Assembly (NCBI GenBank): GCA_003220935.1
Contig: QHTT01000086.1
Coordinates: 1-41,163 of the forward strand
Source of the DNA: Gemmatimonadota bacterium
Lineage (GTDB): Bacteria; Gemmatimonadota; Gemmatimonadetes; Gemmatimonadales; GWC2-71-9
DNA length: 41,163 nt
Direction of reading: 5' to 3'
How positions within the stretch are numbered: position 1 is the stretch's first letter; each line of letters begins with the position of its first letter. Position numbers and translations under genes: made by a program. The notes below the pieces were generated by a model. It was not told the origin of the DNA. It made no database searches and saw nothing but the letters and a program-made list of their open reading frames with translations. Below are positions 10,238 through 18,799 of the stretch, in pieces.

Positions 10238-12742
10238 GTGACGCGCCTGACCCTCGAGCGCAGGATCGAGATCGGGTTCGCGATCGCCGTCGTCATCATC
10301 CTCGCGGTGGGCGCGGCGGCGCTGCGGAGCACGGCGGCCACCGTCGAGAGTGCGCGCTGGGTGGCGCACACCTTGGAAGTGCGCGGGGAGCTCGAGGCCA
10401 CCTTCGCCGATCTGATCTACGCTGAGACGGCGGTGCGCGGCTACGTCATCACCGGGGACACGACCTACCTCGCGCCGTACGATTCCGCCCTGGCGAGCCT
10501 CGGCGGGCTCCTGGCGGGGCTCCGCGCCCTGACCGCCGACAACCAGGCGCAGCTGAAGCGACTCGATTCGCTCGCCGCGCTCGTCGCCGTGCGCCTCGAG
10601 CGGTTCCGCTGGACGGTCGAGACGCGGCGCGCCGGCGGGCCATCCGCAGCGGGACGCGCCGTGATCGGCGGCCGGGGCAAAGAGCTGATGCAGCTGATTC
10701 ACGGGTTGGTCGGGCAGATGGAGGACGAGGAGGGACGGCTCCTCGCCCAGCGCTCTGCGACCCTCCAGTCGAAGGCTCGCCTCGCCCGGTTCGCGGCTTG
10801 GGGCGGCGCCCTGGTCGCCGTGACGCTCGCGCTCATCGCGGGCGCGCTGATCAGCCGCGAGCTGGCCGGGCGCCGACGGGCCGAGGTGGCGCTCGGCGAG
10901 ACCCAAACCCGCTTCCGGCAGGTGCTGGCTTCCAGCACCGCGGTCATCTACGCAAACACCGTCTCCGGCACGACCTTCGCGCCCAGCTGGGTGAGCGAGA
11001 ACGTCACCCGCATCACCGGCTACGGGATCGACGAGCCGCTCCGACCAACCTGGTGGATCGATAACTTGCACCCCGACGATCGGGCGCGGGTGCTCGCCGA
11101 AATGCCCGCGCTGTTGGCCAACGAGCAACTGACCACCGAGTACCGTTTCCGCTACAAGGACGGCACCTACCACTGGGTCCATGACGAGGCGCGGCTGCTC
11201 CGGAGCGCCGCCGGCACCCCGGTCGAGGTGTTCGGTTCCTGGGTCGACATCACCGATCGCCGGCGGGCGGAGGAGACGCTGCGGGTCAGCGAAGAGCGGT
11301 TCCGTCTGCTTCTGGGGAGCGTGCGAGACTACGCCATTTACATGCTGGATCCGACCGGCCACGTCGTGAGCTGGAACGCAGGTGCCGAGCAGATCAAGGG
11401 GTACCGGGCGGAGGAGATTATCGGCCAGCACTTCTCCCGCTTCTACACCGCGGAGGACGTCGCCGCGGGCAAGCCCGAAGCCGCCTTGCGGGCCGCCGCG
11501 GCGCAGGGCCGCTACGAAGAAGAGAACTGGCGCCTCCGCAAGGACGGGAGCCGGTTCTGGGCGGATGTGGTGATCGGCGCGGTGCAGGACGAGCGCGGGG
11601 CGCTGGTGGGGTTCGCGAAGGTGACCCGGGACTTGACCGAGCGCCAACGGGCCGAAGAGGCGCTGCGCGCGAGCGAGGAGCGCTTTCGCATCCTCGCCGT
11701 GACCGCCAACGATGCCATCATCTCGGCCGACAGTCGCGGGGACATCACCTACTTCAACCCAGGCGCGGAACGGATCTTCGGCTACGCGCTGGAGGAGGTG
11801 ACCGGCAAGCCGCTCACCGTGCTGATGCCGGAGCGGTTCCGCGACGCGCATCGCACCGGGCTGGCGCGCTACCTGGCGACGGGCGAGGCGCGCGTGGTGG
11901 GTAAGACGGTCGAGCTGGCGGGCAGAAAGAAGGACGGAACGGAATTCCCGCTGGAACTGTCGCTCGCAAGCTGGCGACACGGTCCCGAGGTCGCCTTCAC
12001 AGCGATCATCCGCGACATCACGGAGCGCAAGCGCGTCGAGGACACGCTGCGGCGCCACACAGCCCAGCTCGAAGTCGCCAACGCCGAGCTGGATGCGTTT
12101 GCCTACTCGGTCTCCCACGACCTGCGGGCGCCGCTGCGCGGCATCGACGGCTTCAGTCAGGCGCTGTTGGAAGACTACGCCGAGCGGCTGGACGTTACCG
12201 GCAAGGACTACCTCGCGCGCGTGCGCTCCGCGAGCCAGCGCATGGCCACGCTGATCGATGACCTGCTCAACCTGTCCCGCGTCACCCGACACCAGATGCA
12301 CGTAGCCGGCGTAGACCTGAGCGCCCTCGCCCGCGGCATCGCCACGGACCTCCAGAAGGGCGACCCCGAGCGACGCGCGGAGTTCATCATCGCTCCCGGG
12401 CTGCAGGTCCAGGCGGATCCCGGCCTGATGCGCGTGGTGCTGCAAAACCTGCTGGAGAATGCGTGGAAGTTCACCGGCAAGCGGCCCCACGCGCGCATCG
12501 AGGTCGGGAGCGCCACGCACGACGGGCGCCCCGCCTACTTCGTGCGCGACAACGGCGCCGGCTTCGACATGACCTACGTGCACAAGCTGTTCGGCGCGTT
12601 CCAACGGCTCCATGGCGCGCAGGAGTTCGACGGCACGGGCGTCGGCCTCGCGACGGTGCAGCGCGTGATTCACCGCCACGGCGGCCGCGTGTGGGCCGAA
12701 GGGGCGGTGGACGGTGGCGCGACGTTCTATTTCACCCTCTAG
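10238..12742 (+). CDS. Sensor histidine kinase CHASE3-PAS-PAS-PAS-HisKA-HATPase
   Basis: 834 residues from a GTG start. A membrane helix (about 11-29) and a second (about 190-210) bracket an extracytoplasmic CHASE3 domain, recognisable by YAETAVRGYVITGD. Three PAS domains follow (about 225-345, 350-470, 480-600), each ending with a TDRRRAEE- or TERKR-type linker. The kinase core has phospho-acceptor His about 627 in YSVSHDLRAPLRG and the N box NLLENAWKFTG; the G box is GTGVGLATV. It has no receiver of its own. The single-domain regulator 15 nt downstream is the obvious partner, as in phytochrome-Rcp pairs. No light-sensing bilin domain is present, so the stimulus is unknown. Confidence 0.93.
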   Translation: MTRLTLERRIEIGFAIAVVIILAVGAAALRSTAATVESARWVAHTLEVRGELEATFADLIYAETAVRGYVITGDTTYLAPYDSALASLGGLLAGLRALTADNQAQLKRLDSLAALVAVRLERFRWTVETRRAGGPSAAGRAVIGGRGKELMQLIHGLVGQMEDEEGRLLAQRSATLQSKARLARFAAWGGALVAVTLALIAGALISRELAGRRRAEVALGETQTRFRQVLASSTAVIYANTVSGTTFAPSWVSENVTRITGYGIDEPLRPTWWIDNLHPDDRARVLAEMPALLANEQLTTEYRFRYKDGTYHWVHDEARLLRSAAGTPVEVFGSWVDITDRRRAEETLRVSEERFRLLLGSVRDYAIYMLDPTGHVVSWNAGAEQIKGYRAEEIIGQHFSRFYTAEDVAAGKPEAALRAAAAQGRYEEENWRLRKDGSRFWADVVIGAVQDERGALVGFAKVTRDLTERQRAEEALRASEERFRILAVTANDAIISADSRGDITYFNPGAERIFGYALEEVTGKPLTVLMPERFRDAHRTGLARYLATGEARVVGKTVELAGRKKDGTEFPLELSLASWRHGPEVAFTAIIRDITERKRVEDTLRRHTAQLEVANAELDAFAYSVSHDLRAPLRGIDGFSQALLEDYAERLDVTGKDYLARVRSASQRMATLIDDLLNLSRVTRHQMHVAGVDLSALARGIATDLQKGDPERRAEFIIAPGLQVQADPGLMRVVLQNLLENAWKFTGKRPHARIEVGSATHDGRPAYFVRDNGAGFDMTYVHKLFGAFQRLHGAQEFDGTGVGLATVQRVIHRHGGRVWAEGAVDGGATFYFTL

Positions 12743-12757
12743 ATCAACCGAGGACGC

Positions 12758-13204
12758 ATGGACGACAAGGTCATCCTGCTGGTGGAAGACAACGCCGACG
12801 ATGAGGCACTCACGCTGCGGGCCCTGAAGAGGAACAACATCAAGAACGACGTGGTGGTGGCGCACGATGGGGTCGAAGCGCTCGACTATCTGCTCGGCGC
12901 GGGGGGCCCTGCCGGCCGGCCCCCGCACGCCATGCCCCAGCTGGTGCTGCTCGACCTCAAGCTCCCGCGCGTCGACGGGCTCGAGGTGCTGCGCCGCTTG
13001 CGTGCCGATCCGCGTACCCGACTGCTCCCGGTGGTGATCCTCACGTCGTCCAAGGAGGAGCGCGATCTCGTCCGCAGCTACAGCCTCGGCGCGAACAGCT
13101 ACGTGCGTAAGCCGGTCGACTTCGCGGAATTCACCGAAGCGATCCGCCAACTGGGCCTCTACTGGCTGATCTTGAACGAGGCGCCCCCAAACAAGACGCC
13201 CTGA
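12758..13204 (+). CDS. Single-domain response regulator, Rcp1-like (partner of upstream kinase)
   Basis: 148 residues forming one receiver domain, with LLVEDN, phospho-acceptor D66 in [20 protein letters not shown] and YVRKPVDF. It is clearly paralogous to the regulator at 6110-6553, including the LGLYWLILNEAPP tail. It begins 15 nt after the CHASE3 kinase stop, so the pair should be co-transcribed. It lacks an output domain, so the signal must pass to another protein. A perfect 8-bp hairpin begins 13 nt after its stop. Confidence 0.92.
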   Translation: MDDKVILLVEDNADDEALTLRALKRNNIKNDVVVAHDGVEALDYLLGAGGPAGRPPHAMPQLVLLDLKLPRVDGLEVLRRLRADPRTRLLPVVILTSSKEERDLVRSYSLGANSYVRKPVDFAEFTEAIRQLGLYWLILNEAPPNKTP

Positions 13205-13216
13205 GGGCGACCCCGA

Positions 13217-13236
13217 AGCGTGACCCGCGTCACGCT
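13217..13236. terminator. 8-bp perfect hairpin after response regulator gene
   Basis: AGCGTGAC and GTCACGCT form a perfect 8-bp stem with a CCGC tetraloop. A second small stem, CCCC-GAGC-GGGG, follows at about 13240. No T run follows, so this may be a factor-dependent terminator, a processing or stabilising hairpin, or an operator ahead of the next kinase gene. Confidence 0.35.
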
Positions 13237-13294
13237 CCGCCCCGAGCGGGGTGTTGCCCCGGCATGGCCTCCGGGTGAGTATTGTGGCCCCGCG

Positions 13295-15724
13295 ATGACC
13301 ACGCACGCGCCCAGTCCCGTCCCGCCGCTCCGCCAGTCCGAGCGCACCGAGCAGGAGCTCCGTGCAACCCTCTCGGTCCTCAACGCCACGTTCGAGTCCA
13401 CGGCGGACGGCATCCTCGTCGTGGACCTGCAGGGGCGGATCGTCAGCTTCAACCGCAGGTTCGCCGAGCTGTGGCGCATCCCGGACTCGGTCCTCGAGTC
13501 TAAGGACGGCGCGCAGACCCTGGCGTTCGTCCTCGAGCAGCTCAAGGATCCCGACGGCTTCCTCGCCAAGGTGCGCGAGCTATACGGCCGGCCCGAGGCG
13601 TCGAGCTTCGACGTCCTCGCCTTCCAGGATGGCCGCATCTTCGAGCGCTACTCGCAGCCGCAGCGGATCGCCGGCGCGACCGCTGGCCGCGTCTGGTTCT
13701 TCCGCGACGTCACCGAGCGCAAACGAGCCGAGCAGATCCAGCTCGCCACCTACCGCATCTCCGAGGCCGCCCACTCCGCCCGCAACCTCCAGGACCTGTT
13801 CGCCGCGATCCATGAGATCGTGGGCGGGCTGATGCCGGCGAGGAACTTCTACATCGCGCTCTACGATCCCGCCGCTGAGCTGCTCAGCTTCCCGTACTTC
13901 GTCGACGAGTTCGACGCGGACTTTCCGGCGAAGCGACTCGGCAAGGGCCTGACCGAATACGTGCTGCGCACCGGCCAGGTGCTGCTCGCCACTCCCGAAC
14001 TGCACGAGGAGCTCGAGCAGCGCGGTGAGGTCGAGCTCATCGGGCCCCCTTCCCTCGACTGGCTCGGCGTCCCGCTCAAGGCGGGAGACCGCACCATCGG
14101 CGTGCTCGTCGCCCAGACGTACACGCCGGGCGTGCGCTACGGCGAACGGGAGAAGCACATCCTCCAGTTCGTGTCCACCCAGATCGCGATGGCCATCGAG
14201 CGGAAGCGCACCGAGGAGCAGCTGCTCGAGAACGAGCGGCGCTACCGCCTGCTGTTTCAGGCGAACCCCGAAGCGATGTGGGTCTACGACTGCGAGACGC
14301 TGCGCTTCCTGGCGGTGAACGCCGCCGCCGTGGCCCGCTACGGCTACTCGGAGCAGGAGTTCCTCGCGATGACCGTCCGGGACATCCGCCCGGCGTCCGA
14401 GCTGCCGCGGTTCGAGGAAACCCTGCGTGGGCAGGACGGGGGGACGTTCAGCGGCTACCGGCACCGCCGCAAGGACGGCGCGCTGATCGACGTGGACATC
14501 GAGGCGCAGCCGCTCACGTTCGCGGGCCGCTCGGCCCGCCTGGTGCTCGCGCGCGACGTGACCGCGCGCCGCCAGCTCGAAGAGCAGCTCCGCCAGGCCC
14601 AGAAGATGGAGGCCGTGGGCCAGCTCGCCGGTGGCATCGCGCACGACTTCAACAACCTCCTCACGGCCATCCTCGGCTGCACCCAACTGCTGCTGCACGC
14701 GACCCCGCCCGAGGACCAGCGGCGCGAGGACGTCGAAGAGATCAAGAACGCCGGGCTCCGGGCCGCGGAGCTCACGCGCCAGCTGCTCGCGTTCAGCCGC
14801 CGCCAGGTGCTCGCCCCTAAGGTCCTGGACGTCAACGCCATCGTGGCCAACATGGACAAGATGCTGCGGCGGCTGCTGGGCGAGGACGTCGCGCTCGTGA
14901 CCCACCTCGCCGCCGACCTCGGCCCGGTCAGCGCCGATCCCGGCCAGCTCGAGCAGGTGTTGCTCAACCTCGCCGTCAACGCGCGTGACGCCATGCCCCA
15001 GGGGGGCCGGCTCACCATCGAGACGGCGAACGTCCTCCTCACCGAGGAATATGCCGAGCGGCATCACCGGCTCCCTCCTGGCCCCTACGTGCTGCTCGCC
15101 GTCTCGGACACGGGCGTCGGAATGGACGAGATCACGCAGAAGCACCTGTTCGAGCCGTTCTTCACGACCAAGGAAGTCGGCAAGGGGACGGGCCTGGGGC
15201 TCGCCACTGTGTACGGGATCGTCAAGCAATCGGGTGGCTACATCTGGGTGTACAGCGAGCCCGGGCGCGGAACCACGCTGAAGGTCTACCTCCCGCGAGT
15301 CCCGGGCGCGGCCGAGCCGCTCCCCGTGGCCGTCGAATCTCCCGAGCTGCGGCGCGGAACCGAGACGGTGCTGCTGGTCGAAGATGCCGCGCCGGTACGA
15401 TCGCTCGCCCGCAAGGGCCTCGAGAGCTACGGCTACCAGGTGCTCGAGGCGGCCGACGGCCCCGCAGCGCTCGAGCTGTCGGCCCGCCATCCGCGGGGAA
15501 TCGACATTCTGGTGACCGACGTGGTGATGCCGGGGATGAGCGGGCGGGAGCTCGCCGAGCGTCTCGCGCCGGCTCGGCCCGGCATGCGAGTGCTCTACAC
15601 CTCGGGCTACACCGATGACGCCATGGTCCACCAGGGAGTGCTGCGCTCGGGGGTGGCGTTCCTGCAGAAACCGTTCGTGCCGGAGACGCTGGCGCGGAAG
15701 GTGAGAGAGGTGTTAGACGGCTGA
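13295..15724 (+). CDS. Hybrid histidine kinase PAS-GAF-PAS-HisKA-HATPase-REC (CckA-like)
   Basis: 809 residues from ATG 13295. An in-frame GTG at 13220 would add 25 residues, but it falls within the hairpin region and gives an unlikely leader. Domains in order: PAS (about 35-140), GAF (about 160-300, containing ARNFYIALYD), PAS (about 315-430), HisKA with His about 450 in GGIAHDFNN, ATPase with [14 protein letters not shown] and [11 protein letters not shown], and a receiver with Asp about 742 in [12 protein letters not shown]. It is soluble. Its kinase-receiver half closely resembles the gene at 4068-6047, while the sensor half differs by the inserted GAF. It ends in a repeat-filled gap facing the convergent kinase at 15804-18659. 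Confidence 0.93.
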   Translation: MTTHAPSPVPPLRQSERTEQELRATLSVLNATFESTADGILVVDLQGRIVSFNRRFAELWRIPDSVLESKDGAQTLAFVLEQLKDPDGFLAKVRELYGRPEASSFDVLAFQDGRIFERYSQPQRIAGATAGRVWFFRDVTERKRAEQIQLATYRISEAAHSARNLQDLFAAIHEIVGGLMPARNFYIALYDPAAELLSFPYFVDEFDADFPAKRLGKGLTEYVLRTGQVLLATPELHEELEQRGEVELIGPPSLDWLGVPLKAGDRTIGVLVAQTYTPGVRYGEREKHILQFVSTQIAMAIERKRTEEQLLENERRYRLLFQANPEAMWVYDCETLRFLAVNAAAVARYGYSEQEFLAMTVRDIRPASELPRFEETLRGQDGGTFSGYRHRRKDGALIDVDIEAQPLTFAGRSARLVLARDVTARRQLEEQLRQAQKMEAVGQLAGGIAHDFNNLLTAILGCTQLLLHATPPEDQRREDVEEIKNAGLRAAELTRQLLAFSRRQVLAPKVLDVNAIVANMDKMLRRLLGEDVALVTHLAADLGPVSADPGQLEQVLLNLAVNARDAMPQGGRLTIETANVLLTEEYAERHHRLPPGPYVLLAVSDTGVGMDEITQKHLFEPFFTTKEVGKGTGLGLATVYGIVKQSGGYIWVYSEPGRGTTLKVYLPRVPGAAEPLPVAVESPELRRGTETVLLVEDAAPVRSLARKGLESYGYQVLEAADGPAALELSARHPRGIDILVTDVVMPGMSGRELAERLAPARPGMRVLYTSGYTDDAMVHQGVLRSGVAFLQKPFVPETLARKVREVLDG

Positions 15725-15726
15725 AG

Positions 15727-15800
15727 CGTTGCACGTCGCACGTTACCCGTCCCACGCAGCCGCCATGTTACGTGCAACGTGTGAGGTGAAACGTGCAACG
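15727..15800. repeat. Inverted and direct 10-bp repeats between convergent kinase genes
   Basis: CGTTGCACGT at 15727-15736 is the exact reverse complement of ACGTGCAACG at 15770-15779, and ACGTGCAACG recurs at 15791-15800. Further half-matches (CGCACGTTAC, TGTTACGTGC) lie between. These repeats fill nearly all of the 79-bp gap between two convergent stop codons. A bidirectional termination role is plausible. The composition resembles the longer array at 23170-23296. Confidence 0.7.
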
Positions 15801-15803
15801 GCT

Positions 15804-18659
15804 CTAGTCCCGGTCCAGCACCTCCCTCACGCGCAGCAGCAGATCGTTCGCCGTCCAGGGCTTGCGCAGGAAGGGAAGCGCCGGGTCGAGCCGGGCGCCG
15901 CCTCGGCCGTCCGGATCCGAGTAGCCGCTCGCGAACAGGAAGCGCATCGCCCGCCCTTCGCGGCGCAGGGCGTCGTACAGCGCTCGCCCACCGAGGCGCG
16001 GCATTACGAGGTCGGAGAGGACGAGGTGGACGGCCGGCCCTCGCTGCCCCAGCACCTCGAGCGCCTCCTGCCCGTCGGCCGCCGTCACCACCTGATAGCC
16101 AGCGTCCTCGAGGATGCGCTTCGCCGAGCGGCGCAACTGGTCGTCGTCCTCGACCACCAGCACCGTCTCGGTGCCGCCCCGGACTTCAGGCTCGCCCGTC
16201 TCGCCCCGGGTGGACGCCGCGGCCGGCTGATCCGCGACCGGGAAGTAGATCCGGAAGCGCGTACCCTTCCCCGGGGCCGTGTCCACTTCAATACCGCCGC
16301 CGTGCTGCTTCACCAGTCCGTAGACGGTCGCGAGGCCCAAGCCCGTTCCCCGCCCCGCCGGTTTGGTGGTAAAGAACGGCTCGAACATCCTGCGCCGCGT
16401 CTCCTCGTCCATCCCCACGCCGGTGTCGCCGACGTACAGGCAGACGTATTCACCGGGGGCGGGGGCGCCGCAGGCGAGCTGCCGCTCCTCGGTGAGCGTA
16501 GCCCGGGCCGTCTCGATGCGCAGGACGCCGCCGTTCGGCATGGCGTCGCGCGCGTTGGTGGCGAGGTTGAAGAGGATCTGCTCCGTCGCGTGCACGTCGG
16601 CGCGCGCCTCCGGCAGACCGGTGCTGCCGGCGATCACCACCTCGACGTCGGCAGGGAGGATGCGCCGCAGGAACCCGGAGAGGTCCGCCACGAGGCCGCC
16701 CAAGTCGGCCGACTGGAGGTCGAGGCTCGAGCGTCGCGCGAACCCGAGCAGCTCCTGCACCATCACCCGGCCGCGCAGCGCCGCGGACATGACGTCGCGC
16801 AGGTCGGCGTGCGCGTCGGCGTGCGTCGTGGGGAGCGCCTTGGCGACGAGTTGGGCGTTGGCCAGGATGATGGTGAGGAGGTTGTTGAAGTCGTGGGCGA
16901 TCCCGCCGGTGAGTTGGCCGATCGCCTCCATTTTTTGGGAGTGGCGCAGCTGCTCTTCGAGCGCACGCCGCTCGGTCACGTCCTCGGCGATCGTCTCGAA
17001 GTACTCGATCCGTCCGCTCGCCCGCCGCACCGCCCGCCCGGAGAGCCGCACCAGGATGCGCTGGCCGTCTTTGCGCTTCCAGGCGACCTCCACCCCCCGG
17101 ATCACGTCGGCCCCGTCGAAGCGCGCAATGACCCGCTCACGCTCGCTCGGGTCCGCGTATACATCCCGCGCCAAGTCCACCCCGAGCAGCTCGGCGTCGG
17201 ACGCGTACCCCAGCAGGCGCACCACGGCAGGGTTCGCGGCGAGAAACTTGCCCTCGGGAGTGGACCGGTAGATCCCGTAACTGGCGTTCTCGACCACCGC
17301 GCGGCTGCTCTCCTCGGACCGCCGCAACGCTTCCTCGGCGCGGTGGCGCTCGGTGACGTCTGTTCCCACGCCGATCACGCCCGTGACCCGCTCGGCCGCG
17401 TCCCGCACCGGCGAGTACCACGCCTCGAACACCGTCCCGAACACCTCGACGGTCGAGGAGAACGTCTCCCCAGCGAGCGCCCGGCGCACGTCCGCGAGCG
17501 CCTGCGGCAGGTCCGCGTACAGCTCGTACACCGACCGACCCACCAACTGCGCCGGCCGGAACCCGAGCGCGTCGAGCCCCCGCCCCTCGACCATGGTGAA
17601 CACCCCGTTTTGGTCGAAGGCAAACAGCACGAGCGGCGCGCCGGCGATGACCGTCCGCAGCCGCTCCTTGCTCTCGCGCAGGGCCCGCTCCTGGCGCCTC
17701 CGCTGAGTCACGTCCCGCGCGTTGACGATCAATTGCGCCGAGCCGCTGTGATCGAGCCGCGCCTGACCGACGGCCTCCAGCACGCGCCACGAGCCGTCGT
17801 GGTGCCGGAACCGGAATTCCGCCGACTGCGGCACGTTCGGCCGCTGGATCGTGCGAGCGAGCGCCTCGGCCACAAGCGCAATGTCCTCCGGGTGCACGAG
17901 GTCGAACGCGTTCCGCTCGAGCAGCTCGACCGGCGCATACCCGAGCACGCGCTCCACCGACGGGCTCGCGTAGCGGAAGACGCCGTTGTCGCCGACAATG
18001 GTGACGATGTCGGACGCATTCTCGATCAGCGAACGGAAGTGCTCTTCACTGCGGCGGAGCGCCTCTTCGGTGGCAGTGCGGTCGATCGCAGTCGCGAGCA
18101 CGTTCGCCAACGCCTGCAGAAAGTGCGTGTCGTGGATCGTGAACTCGCGCCGGCGAGCGCTGTGAGCGCCCAGGATGCCGAACGGCCGATCCTTCCCGTG
18201 AATGAGCACGCTCAGGCTGCTTACGACACCGTGCGGCGCGAGCAGCGCCGCGCTGCCGAACCGCGTATCCGTCGCCAGGTCTTCTACGACGACCGGCCCC
18301 GCGGCGCGCAGGGTGTAGCCGGCGTGGGAGTCGGGGTCCGCGGGGATGATGACCCGGCTCTGGTCGCCCCAGCCCACACCCGCGCGCAACAGCAACGTCC
18401 GGTTTTCGGGCCGAAGCTCGAGCACACTACCGAATTCCACTTCCAGCACCCGGGCCGCCAGCGTCACGGCCGCGTCCATCAACTCCCGAACCGGCGCGCC
18501 GGCGAGCGCCTGCTGCCCCAAGTGGGCGACGGCCTCCTGCTGCCGCGCGGTGGCACGCAGCGTGGCTTCCGTGCGGGACAACCGCGTGTCGCGCGGATCG
18601 TCATCCCCGCGCAGCAGGCGAAACCGAGTGGCGTTCATTGGGGGGCCACAACCTTGCAT
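15804..18659 (-). CDS. Hybrid histidine kinase GAF-PAS-PAS-PAS-HisKA-HATPase-REC
   Basis: 951 residues, soluble. A GAF domain (about 50-195) is followed by three PAS domains (about 205-325, 330-450, 455-570). The kinase core has phospho-acceptor His about 589 in GGIAHDFNN, the ATPase N box [14 protein letters not shown] and a [12 protein letters not shown] box. The receiver has Asp about 883 in [12 protein letters not shown]. It is the third CckA-like hybrid in this island and the only member on the minus strand. ATG 18659 follows an AGAGG almost directly; a second ATG seven codons later (18638) is an equally possible start. It is divergent from the antiporter gene at 18800. Confidence 0.92.
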   Translation of the reverse strand: MQGCGPPMNATRFRLLRGDDDPRDTRLSRTEATLRATARQQEAVAHLGQQALAGAPVRELMDAAVTLAARVLEVEFGSVLELRPENRTLLLRAGVGWGDQSRVIIPADPDSHAGYTLRAAGPVVVEDLATDTRFGSAALLAPHGVVSSLSVLIHGKDRPFGILGAHSARRREFTIHDTHFLQALANVLATAIDRTATEEALRRSEEHFRSLIENASDIVTIVGDNGVFRYASPSVERVLGYAPVELLERNAFDLVHPEDIALVAEALARTIQRPNVPQSAEFRFRHHDGSWRVLEAVGQARLDHSGSAQLIVNARDVTQRRRQERALRESKERLRTVIAGAPLVLFAFDQNGVFTMVEGRGLDALGFRPAQLVGRSVYELYADLPQALADVRRALAGETFSSTVEVFGTVFEAWYSPVRDAAERVTGVIGVGTDVTERHRAEEALRRSEESSRAVVENASYGIYRSTPEGKFLAANPAVVRLLGYASDAELLGVDLARDVYADPSERERVIARFDGADVIRGVEVAWKRKDGQRILVRLSGRAVRRASGRIEYFETIAEDVTERRALEEQLRHSQKMEAIGQLTGGIAHDFNNLLTIILANAQLVAKALPTTHADAHADLRDVMSAALRGRVMVQELLGFARRSSLDLQSADLGGLVADLSGFLRRILPADVEVVIAGSTGLPEARADVHATEQILFNLATNARDAMPNGGVLRIETARATLTEERQLACGAPAPGEYVCLYVGDTGVGMDEETRRRMFEPFFTTKPAGRGTGLGLATVYGLVKQHGGGIEVDTAPGKGTRFRIYFPVADQPAAASTRGETGEPEVRGGTETVLVVEDDDQLRRSAKRILEDAGYQVVTAADGQEALEVLGQRGPAVHLVLSDLVMPRLGGRALYDALRREGRAMRFLFASGYSDPDGRGGARLDPALPFLRKPWTANDLLLRVREVLDRD

Positions 18660-18799
18660 TCCTCTGTCTTTTTTTCCACAGTAAGGACCACTCGGATAAG
18701 GTGTGCCCCGTCACGGCACGCGTCGTAATCGGTGGTCACGCAACGACTTCCTGGGTGTGCCGCTAACTCCCTCAAAACCCCAAAAACCAGGCGGGCCCG

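Noticed and set aside
9575-13306. A 1243-codon open frame on the minus strand
   Set aside because: It lies opposite four well-recognised two-component genes, has Arg/Gly/His-rich low-information sequence and no domain. It is a shadow caused by high third-position GC.
15729-18728. A 999-codon open frame on the plus strand
   Set aside because: It is antisense to the hybrid kinase at 15804-18659, whose domains are complete. Its composition is that of a GC-rich shadow frame.
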